Both the position numbers and the translations under genes were made by a program. A stretch of 64,000 bases of DNA from Uranotaenia lowii (lineage: Eukaryota > Arthropoda > Insecta > Diptera > Culicidae), in contig NC_073692.1 of the NCBI RefSeq assembly GCF_029784155.1, positions 271,903,327 through 271,967,326 on the forward strand. Direction: 5' to 3'. This document shows positions 23,895-35,093 of this stretch, one piece after another; the first letter of the stretch is position 1; the number at the start of each line of letters is the position of its first letter. A model generated the notes under the pieces. That model was not told where the DNA came from and made no database searches. It saw only the letters and a program-made list of their open reading frames with translations.

Positions 23895-24208
23895 AGAGAA
23901 ATGAATCCAACTGTGTTAGATGACATTTCAGGGACTAGATAAGAGAAAATCGATATTGAAAAACATGCGAAAAAATTTCGCCTTGTCTCCCGGTAGGACT
24001 TGAACCCACATCTTGCGCCTCTCCAAGGCCCATGCATTAACATTCTACTACTGTAGTAGAATGTTAATGCATGGGCCTTGGAGAGGCGCAAGATGTGGGT
24101 TCAAGTCCTACCGGGAGACAAGGCGAAATTTTTTCGCATGTTTTTCAATATCGATTTTCTCTTATCTAGTCCCTGAAATTTCATCTAAGTTGGATTCATT
24201 TCTCTACA
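23895..24208. repeat. Head-to-head inverted pair of a tRNA-like SINE
   Basis: Two near-identical arms of ~155 bp meet at about 24048. Each arm read outward contains GGGTTCAAGTCCTACCGGGAG, which looks like the T-arm/B-box and acceptor part of a tRNA, then a body ending TTGGATTCATTTCTCTAC. The right copy ends in an A-run (24209-24218). The arms differ by a CACAG indel and a few bases. A transcript through it would form a long hairpin. Confidence 0.75.
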
Positions 24209-24696
24209 AAAAAAAAACCCAACCCAACCCAACCTCCTCGTGAATAGGCAAAGCCATTGACACCTTTTGAAATTAATAATTATCATTTACAAGTATCAAG
24301 GTATAAAGGTTTTGTCCCTCATTTCAATTAGTCCTGAAGCTGCCACTAGTAATTTACTAGTAATTTTGATTCGTGGAATTAAAGAATTAGACAAAGACAG
24401 CCTTTTATAATGGTCCTCACGCTCACTGCTACTTTGAGACGTAATCAAAGCGTTGCAAACGTATTTTTTTATTAAACTTACGTCACGTTGAGTAGAAATG
24501 GCGCATACGTCATTTTGTTTTCATAATGTTATGTTGGTATTTTTTAACATTTCTGAACATATTTTTTTGTTATTAGGTCGAGTTTGATATCTTCTATCGT
24601 TCAACTGCAAAAAACACAAATCGGCAACGTTGGCGCATACGTCAGATTGCCAGATTACGGCAGTACAGGAGACCAACCTGGCGTATGAATATTATA

Positions 24697-25598
24697 TGGG
24701 AGAGTGGGGAATCATGGGCCACTTTTTTTCGTTGTTTCATAACTTCTTTATTATAAAAGATAAATTGAAAATAAAAAATGATGTGGTTTTCTACATTTTC
24801 AAGGTATCATAAGGTATTTTTTAAATTTTTTTAATAAGTTATTTTCTCCAAATTCTGACTGTTTGAAAATAAGCAATATTTTTTGGATTTTGAAAAATGG
24901 TGGGGAATCGTGGGCCACCAAATCCAAATTGACTAAATAACATGCAAAGTTTATGAGTTGACCCAAAACTGTGATTTCCTAACTCATTTCGTTATTTTAA
25001 AGCAATTTCAGATGATGAAATAAAAAAGAGAGCTGTGTATGATCGCAAAGATTCCAAAACCCGTTTTGGCAAAATTTCTTATATAGGATGGACAAAATAT
25101 TTTTCATAACTCTTCATTTGGCATAAGAAAACTTTGCAGATAGTTTAAACGTATTTTATGTTCTGAATGTGTATAAAAACATAAAAATATAGGTGATTCA
25201 AGATGTGTGGCCCACGATTCACCACAAGCTATGATTTGCAAATTGGTTGCGTTTGTGTGACTTATTAATGTTTCATCAAAAATTCCTTTTCCACGTGAAA
25301 GATCATGACAAAACTAAGATCATTAGCGTATAAGCATATTTTTGTTATGCACTTTAGGTTCCCCATCGATGAAATTAGCGGGTGTTTATTTAATTTTGTA
25401 AGTAAATTTTTCTGATTTTTTTTAGCTTGATAAATAAAAGAAGCATATGATGCGTATTTCAGTCAACAACATATAGGAGTACATGCTCATGCAAAGCGAC
25501 GACGATGACAGTTGATTTGAGATTTTTAACTCAACACACATCAGAGATATTAAAAGTGGCCCACGTTTCCCCATGGCCTACGATACTCCACTCTCCCC
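24697..25598. mobile_element. TIR element with GGGAATCGTGGGCCAC motif copies
   Basis: Ends GGGAGAGTGGGGAATCATGG and its diverged complement (CCATGG...CCACTCTCCCC) are flanked by TA. Internal copies at about 24900 (GGGGAATCGTGGGCCACC) and 25205 (GTGGCCCACGATTCACC, reverse) echo the terminal motif. AT-rich core, no coding frame recognised. Confidence 0.65.
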
Positions 25599-25615
25599 TA
25601 CTGGTTGAGTTTTCG

Positions 25616-25700
25616 CATGTTTTTCAATATCGATTTTCTCTTATCTAGTCCCTGAAATTTCATCTAACACAGTTGGATTCATTTCTCTACAAAAAAAAAG
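25616..25700 (+). repeat. 5'-truncated SINE copy
   Basis: Matches the 3' half of the inverted SINE pair (TTTTCGCATGTTTTTCAATA to CATTTCTCTAC) and ends in an A-run. It has the CACAG segment that the right arm at 24190 lacks. Confidence 0.75.
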
Positions 25701-26046
25701 TTTCGCTGACTGAATGTTTGAGTCAAGACCCATCTCTGGGTCGCAGTTTAAAAATTCGAAAAATGTTAAAATCGAAAAGAAAATATGGACGATTATAAGA
25801 TATTCGAGTCTCTTAGTTTTAAACTTTAACATAAAACACAAAGCCAGAACATTTATAACGCTGCTGACGCGAGACAATTTGATTTTATTCGAAAACAGAG
25901 CGTTGGAGAACGCTGCGACGCACCATTGTGGTGGTTCAAACGGAAAATGGTATCCCCTTAATGAAATGTCAACGCGACGCTGACGCGACGCGTCGTCCGT
26001 TGACATTTCATTACGCATCGTCCGACGGGCTATTGTGCGGGCGCCT

Positions 26047-26115
26047 TAAAACGCGCTCTCTACGAGGGAAGCTGCGGGGATAAGACTTTACCTTCTTCGC
26101 AGTCGAACTCGTAGG
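26047..26115 (+). repeat. Distal end of the R1-like 3' tail
   Basis: Continues the sequence interrupted at 23569. AACGCGCTCTCTACGAGGG and GATAAGACTTTACCTTCTTC match 34500-34600 in reverse complement. Confidence 0.65.
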
Positions 26116-26972
26116 GGGAAGATACTCACATAACTTTCAATATTTTTTCAGACTAGTGTTATTTTAGTAGATGAAATACCTATCCTGAAGAGGAAAAACT
26201 TTTGACGGAATAATTTTCATGAGTATTGATGAAAAGCTTAGCAAGATGAAAAGTACGTTTTGTTCCCAATGTATCACCTGTGATCCACTTTACAAATTTT
26301 TAAATTTATATGTTTTAATGAAAATATGAACAATTGATAATTTGATTTTGTTTACACCAGCAATCTTTTGCACGTCAGTATTTTTATTGGAGGATACTTA
26401 TTATGAAAACTTGTGAATTTATTGAATATTAAATAACGACTTGATTTGAATAAAAAAAACAACTTTTGTGCAGTTTTAGATCTGCCTAGCAAAAACTAGT
26501 GAATCGATTTTCTTCAAACTTTGTGCAATGATTCTTTATTCATACCTGAACATTAAGTAAGCAAATGGTGTTTATCCAAAGCGCCCAGTTCAAATGCGCG
26601 CTGTGCGAAGTTGTGGATCACCTGTGCTACCATGGGAAGGAAAGGAAAATGAAATGAGAATGCATGTGAATTATCTCACCGATTAAGATATTATTTAGTT
26701 TATGTAGCAGTCATCAATCAGCATCGTCACTCTGACTGCTCAATGATCACAGCATCCGTGGTGAATAATGCACACTACCAAAAACTAAAATCTTTTGTTA
26801 TATCAGATAAGCAAAGGCCAATAAAGTCTTGACCACTGGAAAGATAAGACCCTTTTCTTATCGCTCCGAATAGCTCGTGTCATATTGGTGACCCCGACTT
26901 GATCTAGTGTGAATATTCGAAAATATTCATAGTTCATTCCGTAAATAATCGAATTCGTGATTTTTTAACGAA

Positions 26973-27600
26973 ATGGAATATTCGGACGGTGTTAAACCCG
27001 CGACGGTTACTGAAAATGCGAATGACTCGAGTGATAGAGTGGAAGCCATTTCGACATCACGGCTTAACCCACCATGTATGTCTGATGCGAACATAGAATC
27101 ATATTTCTTATCGCTAGAGTTTTGGTTTGCGGCCAGCGGAATTGGGTCGGCACGAGACGATATAATATCGTCATGGCCCAAGTTCCGCCAGAGACATTGA
27201 ATGACCTTCGTACTATCATCGAAACAGTGCCTGTTGTCGATAAATACCAATACATCAAAGCTAAACTCATCGCCCATTTTGCCGACAGCAAAAACGGTTT
27301 GCGTAATATAAGCGCCATAGATTCGACCGCCGGACCCCCCAATATAGCTCCCGTCACAACTAAAGAACCCAGCATCGCATCGCTTCAGCTCGAAATTGCA
27401 CAGTTGACTAAAAAATTCGAGCAAGCTTTCTCGACACGATCCCGATCTCGATCTCGTAACCGTTCGAGATTCACATACCGACAAACAGAACCATCCGATA
27501 ATGTGTGTTGGTACCATCGAAAATTTGGCCGTGATGCACGCATCTGTCGACAACCGTGTTCGTTCGGCAGACCCTCATCAACATCATCTACAAATCAATG
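26973..27600 (+). pseudogene. Gypsy gag, frameshifted
   Basis: Opens MEYSDGVKPATV, then ANIESYFLSLEFWFAASGI, shifts frame near 27170 and continues MAQVPPETLNDLRTIIETVP, then a Ser/Arg stretch and CWYHRKFGRDARICRQPC. This WF...PP...CxxH pattern is the capsid and C-terminal region common in arthropod Gypsy gags. It ends with a stop just before the protease frame. Confidence 0.8.
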
Positions 27601-27619
27601 ACGCCTTCAAGCTGATGCT

Positions 27620-30530
27620 GTGTCGTCCAGCGGTGAAGTTGCCGACACAGCCAAAATCTTTCGGGTAAAAATTGCGGATTCATCTTCGAGAATGAAATTT
27701 CTGATCGACACTGGAGCTGATGTGTCTGTTATACCGAAAGATTTTAAATCAGCTGCCCTTAAACCAACAACTTTAAAACTATTTGCCGCCAACGGAACTC
27801 CAATTCAAGTTTATGGAGAAGCTCTTCTCAAAGTAAATCTCGGACTACGACGTGAGTTCCTTTGGAACTTCCTCATAGCTGACGTTACATCTGGCATAAT
27901 AGGAGACGATTTTATATGCCACTACGATTTGCCGATCTACCTAAAGCGTAAAAGGTTGATAGACAACACAACACAGCTTGAGTCATCTGGATTCTTGGAA
28001 AAAACTAGTGAGTACTCTATCAAATCATTTTGCTCACGATCACCTTATGCAGAGTTGCTCGCAGAGTTTCCGTCAATCACCAGAATCGCACTACCAGGAA
28101 CTGTGTGTGAGAGCACAGTAGTCCATCGTATCGAAACAACCGGTCAGCCTGTTTTGCTCGGTCCCGACGTCTTCCCCCGGACAAATTGGCTGCCGCCCGA
28201 GCCGAGTTCGAGTTGCTCATGAAGCTCGGCATCTGTCGGCCGTCCAGCAGCAACTGGTCTAGCCCGTTACATATGGTAAGAAAAGCCGACGGTTCCTGGC
28301 GTCCATGCGGTGACTATCGCTCACTGAATAGCCATCCCCGATCGATACCTCTTGCCTTACCTGCAAGACTTCACCTCAAACTTGCAAGGTAACACTATTT
28401 TTTCAAAAATAGACCTACAGAAAGCTTTTCACCTGGTTCCCATCCACCCTGACGACGTCCCGAAGACGGCCATCACGAGGCCGTTCGGCCTCTATGAGTT
28501 CCTTTTTATGACATTCGGTCTTAGGAATGCCGCCCAAACTTTTCAAAGGTTGATCCACGAAGTAGTCCGAGGCCTAGATTTCGTCTTTCCATACATAGAC
28601 GATTTCTTTATAGCATCAAAATCACCCCAGGAACATCGCGAGCACCTCCGGATACTTTTTTCTCGTCTCGATCAACACAATCTTAAAATAAACGTTGCCA
28701 AGTGTGAATTCGGCCAATCTGAAATAGTTTTCTTGGGCCACTTGGTAACTTCAGAAGGCATCAAACCCTTGCCGGAACGAGTCGAAACCTTACCTTACCC
28801 TTAATTTTTACCTCCGTTTTATTCCTGATGCAATAAAGTCCCAGGCGCCGCTTTTGACAATGATTCCAGGAAACAAACGGAATGACAAATCAAAATCAAA
28901 ATGGGTACCCGAATTTGTATCTGCTTTTGAGAAGTGTAAACAACAACTGGCCAATGCGACGCTTCTTGCTCATCCGGCCAAGCATGCAGAACTGTCTCTA
29001 TGGGTAGATGCATCTAACACGGCAGCGGGCGCCGTTCTGCACCAATTGTGAACGGCACTCTTCAGCCTCTGGGGTTTTTCTCCAAAAAGTTTGACAACAC
29101 TCAACTAGGGTACAGCACTTACGATCGGGAACTCACTGCAATCTACATGGCGGTTCGGCATTATAGATTCATGTTAGAAGGTCGTCAGTGCCATATCTAC
29201 ACGGATCACAAGCCAATTACCTTCGCATTCAATCAGAAACTGGACAAGGCATCAAATCGTCAAGCACGTTAGTTGGATTTTATCGGCCAAATAACTACCG
29301 ACATTCGGCATGTCGATGGTAAGCAGAACGTTACAGCGGATTTACTTTCTCGAATCGGAGTAGTTAATGCCACCTCGATCGACTTTGATGCTCTGGCAAC
29401 TGATCAGAAAACCGATGAAGAGCTGCAGCAACTACTGAAAGGTAATTTGACTTCATCTCTTAAATTAAAGCCTTGTATCGTTTTAGGCAGCTCGAAAAAA
29501 CTTTTCTTTGATTGCACAACGACCCGCTTGAGACCATTTATCACAAAAAAGTTTCGTGAGAAGATTTTGCAAGCAACTCACAATCTTTCTCACCCGGGTA
29601 CCCGAGCAACAGCTAAGCTTATTACGGAACGTTTTGTGTGGCCAAACGTTCGGAGAGATAGCATTGCTTTTGCCAAGAGCTGTGTGGACTGTCAAAAATC
29701 CAAAGTCACCCGCCACATCCACGCGCCTGTAGTTAAATATTCAACGCCTGACAGCCGATTTAGTCATCTGAATATCGACATAGTTGGACCTTTTCCACCC
29801 AGCAACGGTCAACGGTACTGCCTAACAATCATCGACAGGTTTACGAGATGGCCCGAAGCTATTCCCTTGCCAGACATCACAGCTTCAACTGTAGCACAAG
29901 CACTCATCGCAGGATGAATATCGAGGTTCGGTGTACCGACGCGCATCACTTCCGACAAAGGACGCCAGTTCGAATCAACGTTGTTTTCCGAACTGTGTCG
30001 CACTTTAGGTGTGAATCATCTCCGCACCACTTCCTATCATCCCCAGTCTAACGGGTTGATCGAACGATGGCATCGCACTTTCAAAGCTGCGATGCTTTGC
30101 CACAACACTGAGCGTTGGACTGAAAGCTTACCAATAATTTTGCTCGGTCTACGCACCACTTACAAGGAAGATTTAAAATCATCTCCAGCCGAAATGGTCT
30201 ACGGTACCACGCTTAGGATCCCTTCAGAGTTTTATTTTTAGGAAATTCCGGGCGACAAAAGCGATGTCGAAACTCTGAAAACCTTGCGAGAAACTATGCG
30301 TTATATTCGTCCACAGAACACCGCTTGGCATGGACATCGCAGTGTGTTTGTGCATCCTGATCTTGATAAAAGCGATTTCGTTTTTGTAAGAAATGACTCC
30401 ATCCGACCGTCATTATCTTGCCCTTATGATGGTCCATTTAAAGTAACCAGCAGAAACAACAAGTTCTTTAACATTTTAATCAATGGTAAATCTATCAACA
30501 TCCAACATTGATCGCCTGAAACCAGCGTAT
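27620..30530 (+). pseudogene. Gypsy pol (PR-RT-RNaseH-INT), multiply broken
   Basis: Protease: FLIDTGADVSVIP (~27695-27740). RT: SNWSSPLHMVRKADGSWRP, IFSKIDLQKAF, and YIDDFFIAS (the YxDD box) near 28590. RNase H: LWVDASNTAAGAVL and IYTDHKPI. Integrase: SHPGTRATAKL, CVDCQKSKVT, the first catalytic Asp in [22 protein letters not shown] in another frame near 29940, and [15 protein letters not shown]. Frame changes occur near 28200, 28340, 28800, 29045, 29275, 29915 and 30241. It is inactive. Confidence 0.85.
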
Positions 30531-30912
30531 ATAGCCACGGATACATCAAACGATTCCAAAAGCGGTACATCTGCAAGAGCGCCGACAAGCACCAGATCTG
30601 GAAGACGAGTAAAAATTCCCCTTCGCTATCAATGATCATAAATAGTGTCAAGTCTAGCGGGGGAGTATATGTAGCAGTCATCAATCATCATCGTCACTCT
30701 GACTGCTCAATGATCACAGCATCCGTGGTGAATAATGCACACTACCAAAAACTAAAATCTTTTGTTATCTTAGACAAGCAATGGCCAATAAAGTCTTGAC
30801 CACTGGAAAGATCAGACCCTTTTCTTATCGCTCCGAATAGCTCGTGCCATATTAATTATCACAAATTCAGACGGATCTTCGAACTATTGTGCTTTAAACC
30901 CTAAATCACTGC

Positions 30913-32010
30913 TTCATGTTGAGAAAATACAATATTCCCATTGGATTGGAAGTATCGCCCTCGCTGGCTGAAATAGAAGCGGCAATCAAAGACATGAAAT
31001 CCAACAAAGCACTTGGAATCGATTGCATTCCTGCTGAAATGCTCAAATCCGACCCTGCGTTGTCAGCACAAATGTTGCACCGTGTTTTCGCTGACATCTG
31101 GGATACTGCAACATTCCCGGCCGACTGGACCTGACCGAGTGCGATAACTGGCGAGGCATAACTTAGATCTGTACAACTCTCAAAGTACTCTGCAAAGTGA
31201 TCCCGAACAGGATCCAGGAGAAAATTGACGCTACACTCCGACGGCAACAAGCTGGATTCCGATCCGGACGATCATGTGTCATCACAACGCTACGAATCAT
31301 ACTGGAACAAATCAATGAATTCCAGGACTCTCTTCTGCTGGTTTTCGTTGATTTTGAAAAAGCATTCGACTGACTGAACCACGAAAACATCTGGGCTGCT
31401 CTTAGACAACGAGGGGTCCCAGAGAAACTAGTACATCTTATCGAAGCACAGTACAAGGAATTTTCGTGCAAAGTCTTTCACGACGATTTCTTGTCCGAAC
31501 CAATCCCGGTAACTGCTGGAGTGAGACGAGGATGTATCTTATCACCGCTGCTTTCTCTCACCGTAATGGATGGGATCTTGACTGGATCGATTGACTGTAG
31601 AGTGTAGACCAAACAATGGACAATGGAGCATCTAAACGACCTTGACCTGGCAGACGATATTGTTTTGGTCGCCCAAACACAACCGGATAAGCAGAGCAAA
31701 CTCGACGACCTCTCCGAAAGCTCCAAGGCAGCAGGTCTTAAAGTAAATGTCGGAAAGATCAACTCGATGGAGATCAACACAGGAAATTTCTCCAGTTTCA
31801 TGGTAGCTGGGCAACAGGTTGAGAAAGTGGAGTGCTTCCAGTATCTTGGTAGCCAGATTACGCATGATTGTGGTACCAAAAAAGACATCGAAACCCGGAT
31901 CAAAAAGCCCGATTTGTGTTTGCGAGTCTCCGAAACATCTGGCGCCCCCGCCAGATCTCCGAATCTTCAAAAAAAGAAGACGCAAAAACTGCAACTTTAT
32001 GTGAATCGCT
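30913..32010 (+). pseudogene. Broken LINE reverse transcriptase (same family as 15310-16720)
   Basis: 30916-31134 encodes SPSLAEIEAAIKDMKSNKAL, GIDCIPAEML and LFADIWDTATFPADW-like sequence, the start of the RT. 31180-31620 continues in shifted frames (RSGRSCVITTL, LLVFVDFEKAFD, VRRGCILSPLL). 31623-32000 gives LNDLDLADDIVLVAQTQPD and VECFQYLGSQI. The second half is nearly the same as 16130-16450. Several stops and indels make it inactive. It begins just after the 3' LTR of the Gypsy element, with ~60 bp between. Confidence 0.82.
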
Positions 32011-32089
32011 GCCTGCGAAACATCATCTTAGAGCGGGTGAGATTTATTAAGTTTAACTCTTCCTTAACTAAGACTACCACTTAACATAA

Positions 32090-33730
32090 CGACAGTTCAT
32101 ACCTATTCATACCTCAAGGGGTCAAATGACCCAATCTTTTCTTGCTTAAATTCTTTTGTTTTTCAAAAGATTTTGACATAGTGTTTATAGTTTTGGAAAG
32201 CTTGTAACGTGACTCAAATTCGGTTTCGGAAGTTATTCAAAGTTTTTTTTTAAACATGCTTCGGGAAAAAGGCTGTAAATCAGTGATAGAGTGTTAAAAA
32301 AATCGCTTAATGAATAAGAAAGCTGAAGTAAGAAGGTATATGTGGGACATATCTAACTTTTTAAATTTTCCAGATCATGGCCAAAAGTGGTGTAAAAACC
32401 GTACTTTTATGAATTGGCTGTTTCGTTCACAGTAGAAACATTTTAAAAAGTGAATTGGAAAGTAGACCAAATTTGTAACATTTTGGTTTCTTATGAATAT
32501 CAAATTTATTTTTATTAAAAGAATTTTCGACGACTACGCGAATGTGGCTGATTTTCAAACTTTTTATGCATCTTCACTTTCTGGGGCTATTCTAGCGCCT
32601 AAATTCGAATTTTTGTGCTTTGATTTGTCATGCTTTTTAACGAGCTATTTATCTCGTAAACGTTTTTCATAATTGCTGATGTGAATTGAAACAGTTGGAA
32701 TAAAGTGATCTTGTGCAAATACGAAAGATAATAATAATAATTTCAATACTTCTGAGAGCCGAACCGCATCGGTGAAAGTCGAACAAAGACCCATTTTCCT
32801 ACATGAAATATGTAAACATCAATTTCAAACCTTGATTGTACGTACCTACATGCTCGTGTATTGAGCTCAACTACTATTTCCAGTCTGGCATTTTTGTGGG
32901 GGGACGGAAATCTAGTATTACCACTAAATACTCCGATAGGTAATGAAGTGTCCATGTTAGATGTTATCTATTAAGGCACGCCTACAGTTTAAATGAAAGA
33001 TGATCACGATCATCTACAATAGCATTCAAACAACCCCGGTTAACATTAACCAACAGAGAGAGAAAGAAAAGAAAAAAAAAAAACTGAAATAGGATAAATC
33101 AATAGAACCAATAATTTTTCCTCAATACCAAAGTAATGAACTGCGTCATCAGCAAATATTGGTGATGTGCTGAACTATTTTAAGATTTTATTTTTAGTAT
33201 CCCAGAGCGTGGGAAAGTAGAGATTGTGTCCATGAACAATGTTTCAATAAATGAGTACAATAGTCACTACCGAGCTTCTTTGTTGAGCTGTTCACTGATG
33301 ATACCGAATTGCTATTGATATGACTAGATTGTCATCAATAATTATGATATGAGAGTGTTATCCTTTTCAATCGTGATGAATTATGCAAAGCAGGAGTCAG
33401 TCCTTCGATTAATGCGAATATTGCGTGAGCGTGTGTTTAATTCCATTTGATGGAAATTATTGGATGATAGTTTGTTATAATCATATTGTAAAATGAAGAA
33501 AACTAATTTCGATAAAAAATAAATTTTTTTTTTCAACCTGTAGATAAACGTTTCTATAAACTTGCAAAAGAGGCGAGAAGTTTACCTAATTATCAGCGGA
33601 ATAATTCAAGTACATGCTCCACATTGAAGTTTTGACGTTTCCAAAATCTTTAAAATAGCATTATTTGTTGTTAATTTTTTTAAATATCTTTTCATGAATT
33701 CAGAATAACGTAACTAAGTTGAATAAGATG
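32090..33730. other. No gene or element recognised
   Basis: AT-rich stretch with no open frame above 70 codons that looks coding. A short A-run with a purine-rich leader (about 33055-33085) could be a retroposon tail, but no body is identifiable. Confidence 0.5.
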
Positions 33731-33732
33731 GA

Positions 33733-34190
33733 TTGATAATGATTCGGACTGCCTACATCCAGACATCCGAGCTTGCTCCGAGAAGCTACACGGTTATTCT
33801 AAGATCTGTGAGCGAAATGCGGGGCACGATTTTTAGCAGATCGAGTCAACTTATCTGCTTTGCCGACGACATTGATATAGTTGGCAGATCATCTGCTATT
33901 GTGGAGGAGATCTACCGCAAACTGAAACGCGAAGCAGGAAGGATTAGGTTAATGATCCATACGTCCAAAACGAAGTATATGCTGCCCTGCGAATCCGAGA
34001 CCGACCGAGCCAGCTTGTCCAGTCAGCCAGTTTATCAAGGTCACGAACGACAGCTACGAGCTGGATATAGTCGAAGACTTTGTCTATTTCGACTCACTGG
34101 TGACCGCAGACAATGACATCACCCGTTAGATCCGGCGGTGAATGAGCAGCGGAAATCGTGACTCTTCTAGACATCTTTGGCGGCGTGCAG
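33733..34190 (+). pseudogene. LINE reverse transcriptase fragment (FADDIDIVG family)
   Basis: Encodes GTIFSRSSQLICFADDIDIVG (catalytic ADD), AIVEEIYRKLKREAGRIRL, SKTKYML and, after a frameshift, VYFDSLVTADNDI. This is the C-terminal half of a non-LTR reverse transcriptase. Related minus-strand pieces lie at 34700-34861 and 56014-56250, and the tail at 12877-13161 may be the same family. Confidence 0.78.
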
Positions 34191-34199
34191 GAGAACGGA

Positions 34200-34690
34200 G
34201 TGTGGAAGCGAAGGAGGTTTTCACGACTATCGTGCGCTCCGCCTCTGTTCGAGACCACTACTAAGATCATTAACCTCTTCTCTAACGACTTGAGATTTTG
34301 GCTCGAGGCCCGCTCCTCTTTGCCCGTCCGTATGCCGTTCGATAGCAGTTTATCCTGGACACGCACCTGTCACAGCACGCGTCCGGGGCTTTAAGAAACT
34401 ACTCGGATGATTCCCGGCGAAGACGTCATCCTACACCGACTCGAGTAATTCACCCGCCGATGACATGAAGTCACTCTATCCGAAAGTATTCCGCGGCGTG
34501 AATACTCTTCTCCCTACGAGTTCGACTACGAAGAAGGTAAAGTTTTATCCCCGCAGCTCCGTCATAGGGAGCGCGTTCTACTCGGATACAACGCGGCGGC
34601 GGAGGTATCCTACACAACGTTTGCGACATATTAGCTCAGCATCTTATCTTCATATGCTTTACTGCTGGGTTCGGATGCAAACCTGACCTG
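34200..34690 (-). repeat. R1-like 3' tail, reverse orientation
   Basis: Shares with 23100-23569 and 26047-26115 (as reverse complement) the GTAAAGTTTTATCCCCGCAG, GGAGGTATCCTACACAACGT and CCTGTCACAGCACGCG-type blocks. One or two units of the 236-665 minisatellite occur at its left edge. Non-coding. Confidence 0.6.
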
Positions 34691-34699
34691 ACACCGTTC

Positions 34700-34861
34700 G
34701 TCGAATAACACCTACACTAGCGCCACGTTGAACATCATGCAGGATAGACCATCGCCTTGTCGAAGCCCTCTGCGCGATTCGAATGAACTCGACAATTCAC
34801 CCGAAATACGCACACAGCACTGCTTTCTATCCATTTGCGTTCTATCCATCTGTGTTCTATC
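34700..34861 (-). pseudogene. LINE RT fragment, cut by the giant LTR element
   Basis: Minus strand encodes CCVRISGELSSSFESRRGLR and QGDGLSCMMFNVALV, the RT palm box before the catalytic aspartates. Upstream (34820-34861) is a 15-bp repeat (ATAGAACxCAxATGG) that expands the coding sequence as RTQMD. The LTR element inserted at CTATC inside this repeat. The matching upstream half is at 56014-56250. Confidence 0.8.
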
Positions 34862-35093
34862 TGTAGCGACCGGAAGTTCCTTCGTCGGACATTTTGTTTC
34901 CTTTTTTTGCACTTTAGCGCGAATTAACAGAAGCACGTCAGTCCACACTAAACTAACTTTTCTAACTCAGAATTGGTTACTCCTACCAATCACTTCCTAA
35001 GGACGAGCTCCTACACACACATATACACACACTGTTCTCCTTTTCATTTCCGTTCACACTCACACAATTATCTTTTGCCGAAACTCTCCTACG

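Larger units (their letters stand above)
23570..26046. mobile_element. 2.5-kb Harbinger-like non-autonomous element
   Basis: Ends are AGGCGCCCGCACAATA (23570) and its complement TATTGTGCGGGCGCCT (26046), with GC-rich subterminal sequence. TAA is duplicated on both sides (23567-23569, 26047-26049), and the flanking R1-like tail is continuous without the insert, as comparison with 34560-34600 shows. A 3-bp TAA copy and these ends fit the PIF/Harbinger type. It has no transposase; it carries an inverted SINE pair, another TIR element and a SINE tail. Confidence 0.75.
26703..30852 (+). mobile_element. Degenerate Ty3/Gypsy-type LTR retrotransposon with both LTRs
   Basis: Two direct ~183-bp LTRs (26703-26885 and 30670-30852) begin TGTAGCAGTCATCAATCA and share nearly all bases. 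After the first LTR comes TGGTGACCCCGACTTGAT, a primer-binding-site-like string; before the second is AGCGGGGGAGTATA, a purine-rich tract. The internal 3.8 kb encodes gag, protease, RT, RNase H and integrase in order but broken by many shifts and stops. I found no convincing target-site duplication. Gag type (CWYHRKFG...PCSF) and pol order fit Gypsy. Confidence 0.88.

Noticed and set aside
24050..24120. Genuine tRNA gene
   Set aside because: The T-arm and acceptor-like part is clear, but the rest does not fold as a tRNA and the sequence is repeated as a SINE.
26686..30860. Target-site duplication of the Gypsy element at 26703-30852
   Set aside because: Bases outside the LTRs (TTTA before, TAAT or AATT after) do not form a convincing direct repeat.
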